In this document: piece by piece, positions 4,658 through 5,703 of the stretch
Numbering within the stretch: the first letter of the stretch is position 1
How the letters are laid out: the number at the start of each line of letters is the position of its first letter
From: Candidatus Cloacimonadota bacterium
GTDB taxonomy: Bacteria; Muiribacteriota; UBA6191; JACPRK01
Assembly (NCBI GenBank): GCA_021772705.1
Contig: JAJFLN010000142.1
Span: 1-5,703 of the forward strand
DNA length: 5,703 nt
Reading direction: 5' to 3'
The notes under the pieces: generated by a model
What the model saw: the letters and a program-made list of their open reading frames with translations, nothing else
What the model was told of the DNA's origin: nothing
The model's database searches: none
Program-made: the position numbers and the translations under genes

Positions 4658-5612
4658 TCACGAATGGCCTCTACCGGGACCGTCGGTTTCGCCGGCGCCC
4701 AGCTCGCGCAGCAACGCCAGCGCCGCCAACAGTGAGGTCTGGCCAGAGACGCCGTCGAAGTCCAGCAGCTTGAGGAACCTCGGTATGAAGCGCCGAAGGT
4801 GACTGTAGCTGCGGGCAAAGAAGTCATAGGGAGCGTCTCCCCGAGGGCGGACGATGTCCTGGGTTTCCTCGAGTGCCTGAGCTAGCTTCTTCCGTGGGAT
4901 GTGGCCGAAGACGATGGCACGCACTCGTTCGTCCGACACCTCCGTGTTGAGCAGAACCCCACCCATGTCCTGGAACCATCCGAGCTTTTCGTTGGTCGAC
5001 TCCCGGACTGACTTCCAGTGTTCGACGAAGTCTCGCTCGGCCCGGGCGTAGCGCTCAGCGAGGCCATTCTCAAACATGTCGAGCACCTCGTCGGTGACCA
5101 CGGCAAGAGCCTGGTGGAGGAACGCGAGGAGAGTCGTGTAGCGTCGATGCGACTTCATCTTGTTCAGATCACGAGGCTTGGCCCGGCTTCCAGCGCGGCC
5201 AGCACCTTGAGCCGGTTCGGCGCGACCCCAGAGAGGTCCCAGTGCTCGATTCCTGCGTCCTTCAGCAGGGCGAGCTTCTCGAGAACGTCAAGAATCTCTT
5301 CAGGGCTGTTCGAGCCTGGCACTGACCGGAGCCAGGCGAGTGGGGTGCGATTGGTCTCTTCATCGACGACGAGAAGACCATCGAGGAATCGGCGACGCTC
5401 CGGGGTGAGGAGCCCGGAGAGACGACGGTAGATCTCGGACTGGGCCGCCGTGCGGGTCCTGGCAACCAGGCGCTCGAGCCTCGTCACCCGTGGTCGAACG
5501 ACCTTCTCCCGATGCAGCCACTCACAGGCCATCCCAAGGAGCGCGCTCGGGGTGTCGTGCTCCAGTGCACGCTCGAGAAGCCATCCTCGCAGAGCCGACT
5601 CGGTCTCGGGGC
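4658..5612 (-). pseudogene. tnpA: Tn3-family transposase, N-terminal fragment with frameshift
   Basis: Broken piece of a Tn3-family TnpA, about one third of the usual length of roughly 1000 residues. In one frame, from about 5612 down to the TGA at 5164-5166, it reads ALRGWLLERALEHDTP, MACEWLHREKVVRP, VTRLERLVA, LLTPERRRFLDGLL, RTPLAWLR and NSPEEILDVLEKL. These are typical of the N-terminal region of these transposases. The next frame continues with AKPRDLNKMKSHRRYTTLLA, FLHQALAVVTDEVLDMF and SYSHLRRFIPRFL, ending at 4658. The switch is one base near 5185-5200, with in-frame homology on both sides, so a frameshift split one gene. A second shift near 4685-4700 is possible (VPVEA appears in a third frame). 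The C-terminal half with the catalytic DDE residues is absent, so it cannot transpose. No terminal inverted repeat was recognised nearby. Confidence 0.88.
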
Positions 5613-5618
5613 CCTTCC

Positions 5619-5702
5619 ATCCCGGATCAGTCGAACCTCCACCGCCCAGCCGAGGAACGTTCGCAGGGTGGCCAGCTTTCGGTTCACGCTGCTCGGCTTC
5701 AA
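5619..5702 (-). pseudogene. Tyrosine recombinase (integrase) fragment at window edge
   Basis: The - strand reads KPSSVNRKLATLRTFLGWAV, then EVRLIRD, before passing into Tn3 transposase sequence in another frame. This resembles the end of the N-terminal SAM-like DNA-binding domain of phage-type integrases, where forms like SVNRKLATLRSFFRWAVE are common. The catalytic domain (Arg, His-x-x-Arg, Tyr), which should follow, is replaced by the transposase fragment at about 5612-5619. The gene is therefore truncated here, and its start lies beyond the right edge. It has only 28 recognisable residues, so the family is likely but the subfamily cannot be named. Confidence 0.65.
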
Positions 5703-5703
5703 A

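Noticed and set aside
4515..4802. A 95-codon + strand frame starting near 4515
   Set aside because: There is no good ribosome binding site and no motif, and its second half runs antisense through the Tn3 transposase fragment.
1..5703. CRISPR arrays, tRNA or rRNA genes
   Set aside because: No spaced direct-repeat array and no cloverleaf or rRNA-like sequence was seen on reading both strands.

Overview
This is a GC-rich bacterial window with mostly sigma-70-like signals and good Shine-Dalgarno sites. It reads as an arsenic-resistance island packed between pieces of other metal-resistance and mobile genes. The lineage cannot be named from the sequence. The lipoprotein signal and the Acr3/ArsC/ArsR types fit many GC-rich Gram-negative or metagenomic lineages.

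Left part (1-937): the 3' two thirds of a DmeF-type cation diffusion facilitator (Co/Ni efflux) runs in from the left edge on the + strand. It is followed by a short, frameshifted N-terminal remnant of a major facilitator (MFS) transporter (647-818), then about 120 bases with no gene but one inverted repeat.

Centre (938-4475), all on the - strand, read from right to left: arsR2 (CxC-type ArsR), a 49-residue ORF resembling the first membrane helix of Acr3, a PstS-like lipoprotein, arsC (thioredoxin-type arsenate reductase), arsR1 (ArsR with cysteines near the C-terminus) and a full-length acr3 arsenite efflux gene. Junctions from the mini-ORF to arsC are very tight: a 4-base overlap, then a 5-base gap. 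The expected pathway is arsenate reduction by ArsC followed by arsenite export through Acr3, under two different ArsR sensors. The lipoprotein may bind an oxyanion outside the cytoplasm, but its ligand is unknown. Two related operator-like sites (17 of 21 bases shared) flank arsR2. One overlaps its -10 box and start codon, which points to autorepression of a nearly leaderless transcript. A different dyad lies upstream of acr3. The acr3 stop codon lies inside a perfect 25-bp inverted repeat.

Right part (4476-5703): about 180 bases without a recognisable gene, then a broken N-terminal portion of a Tn3-family transposase on the - strand with at least one frameshift. It joins directly to a fragment of a tyrosine recombinase at the window edge. 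These relics suggest that the island was assembled by successive insertions and deletions.

The most unusual part is the mini-Acr3 / PstS-like lipoprotein / arsC block.
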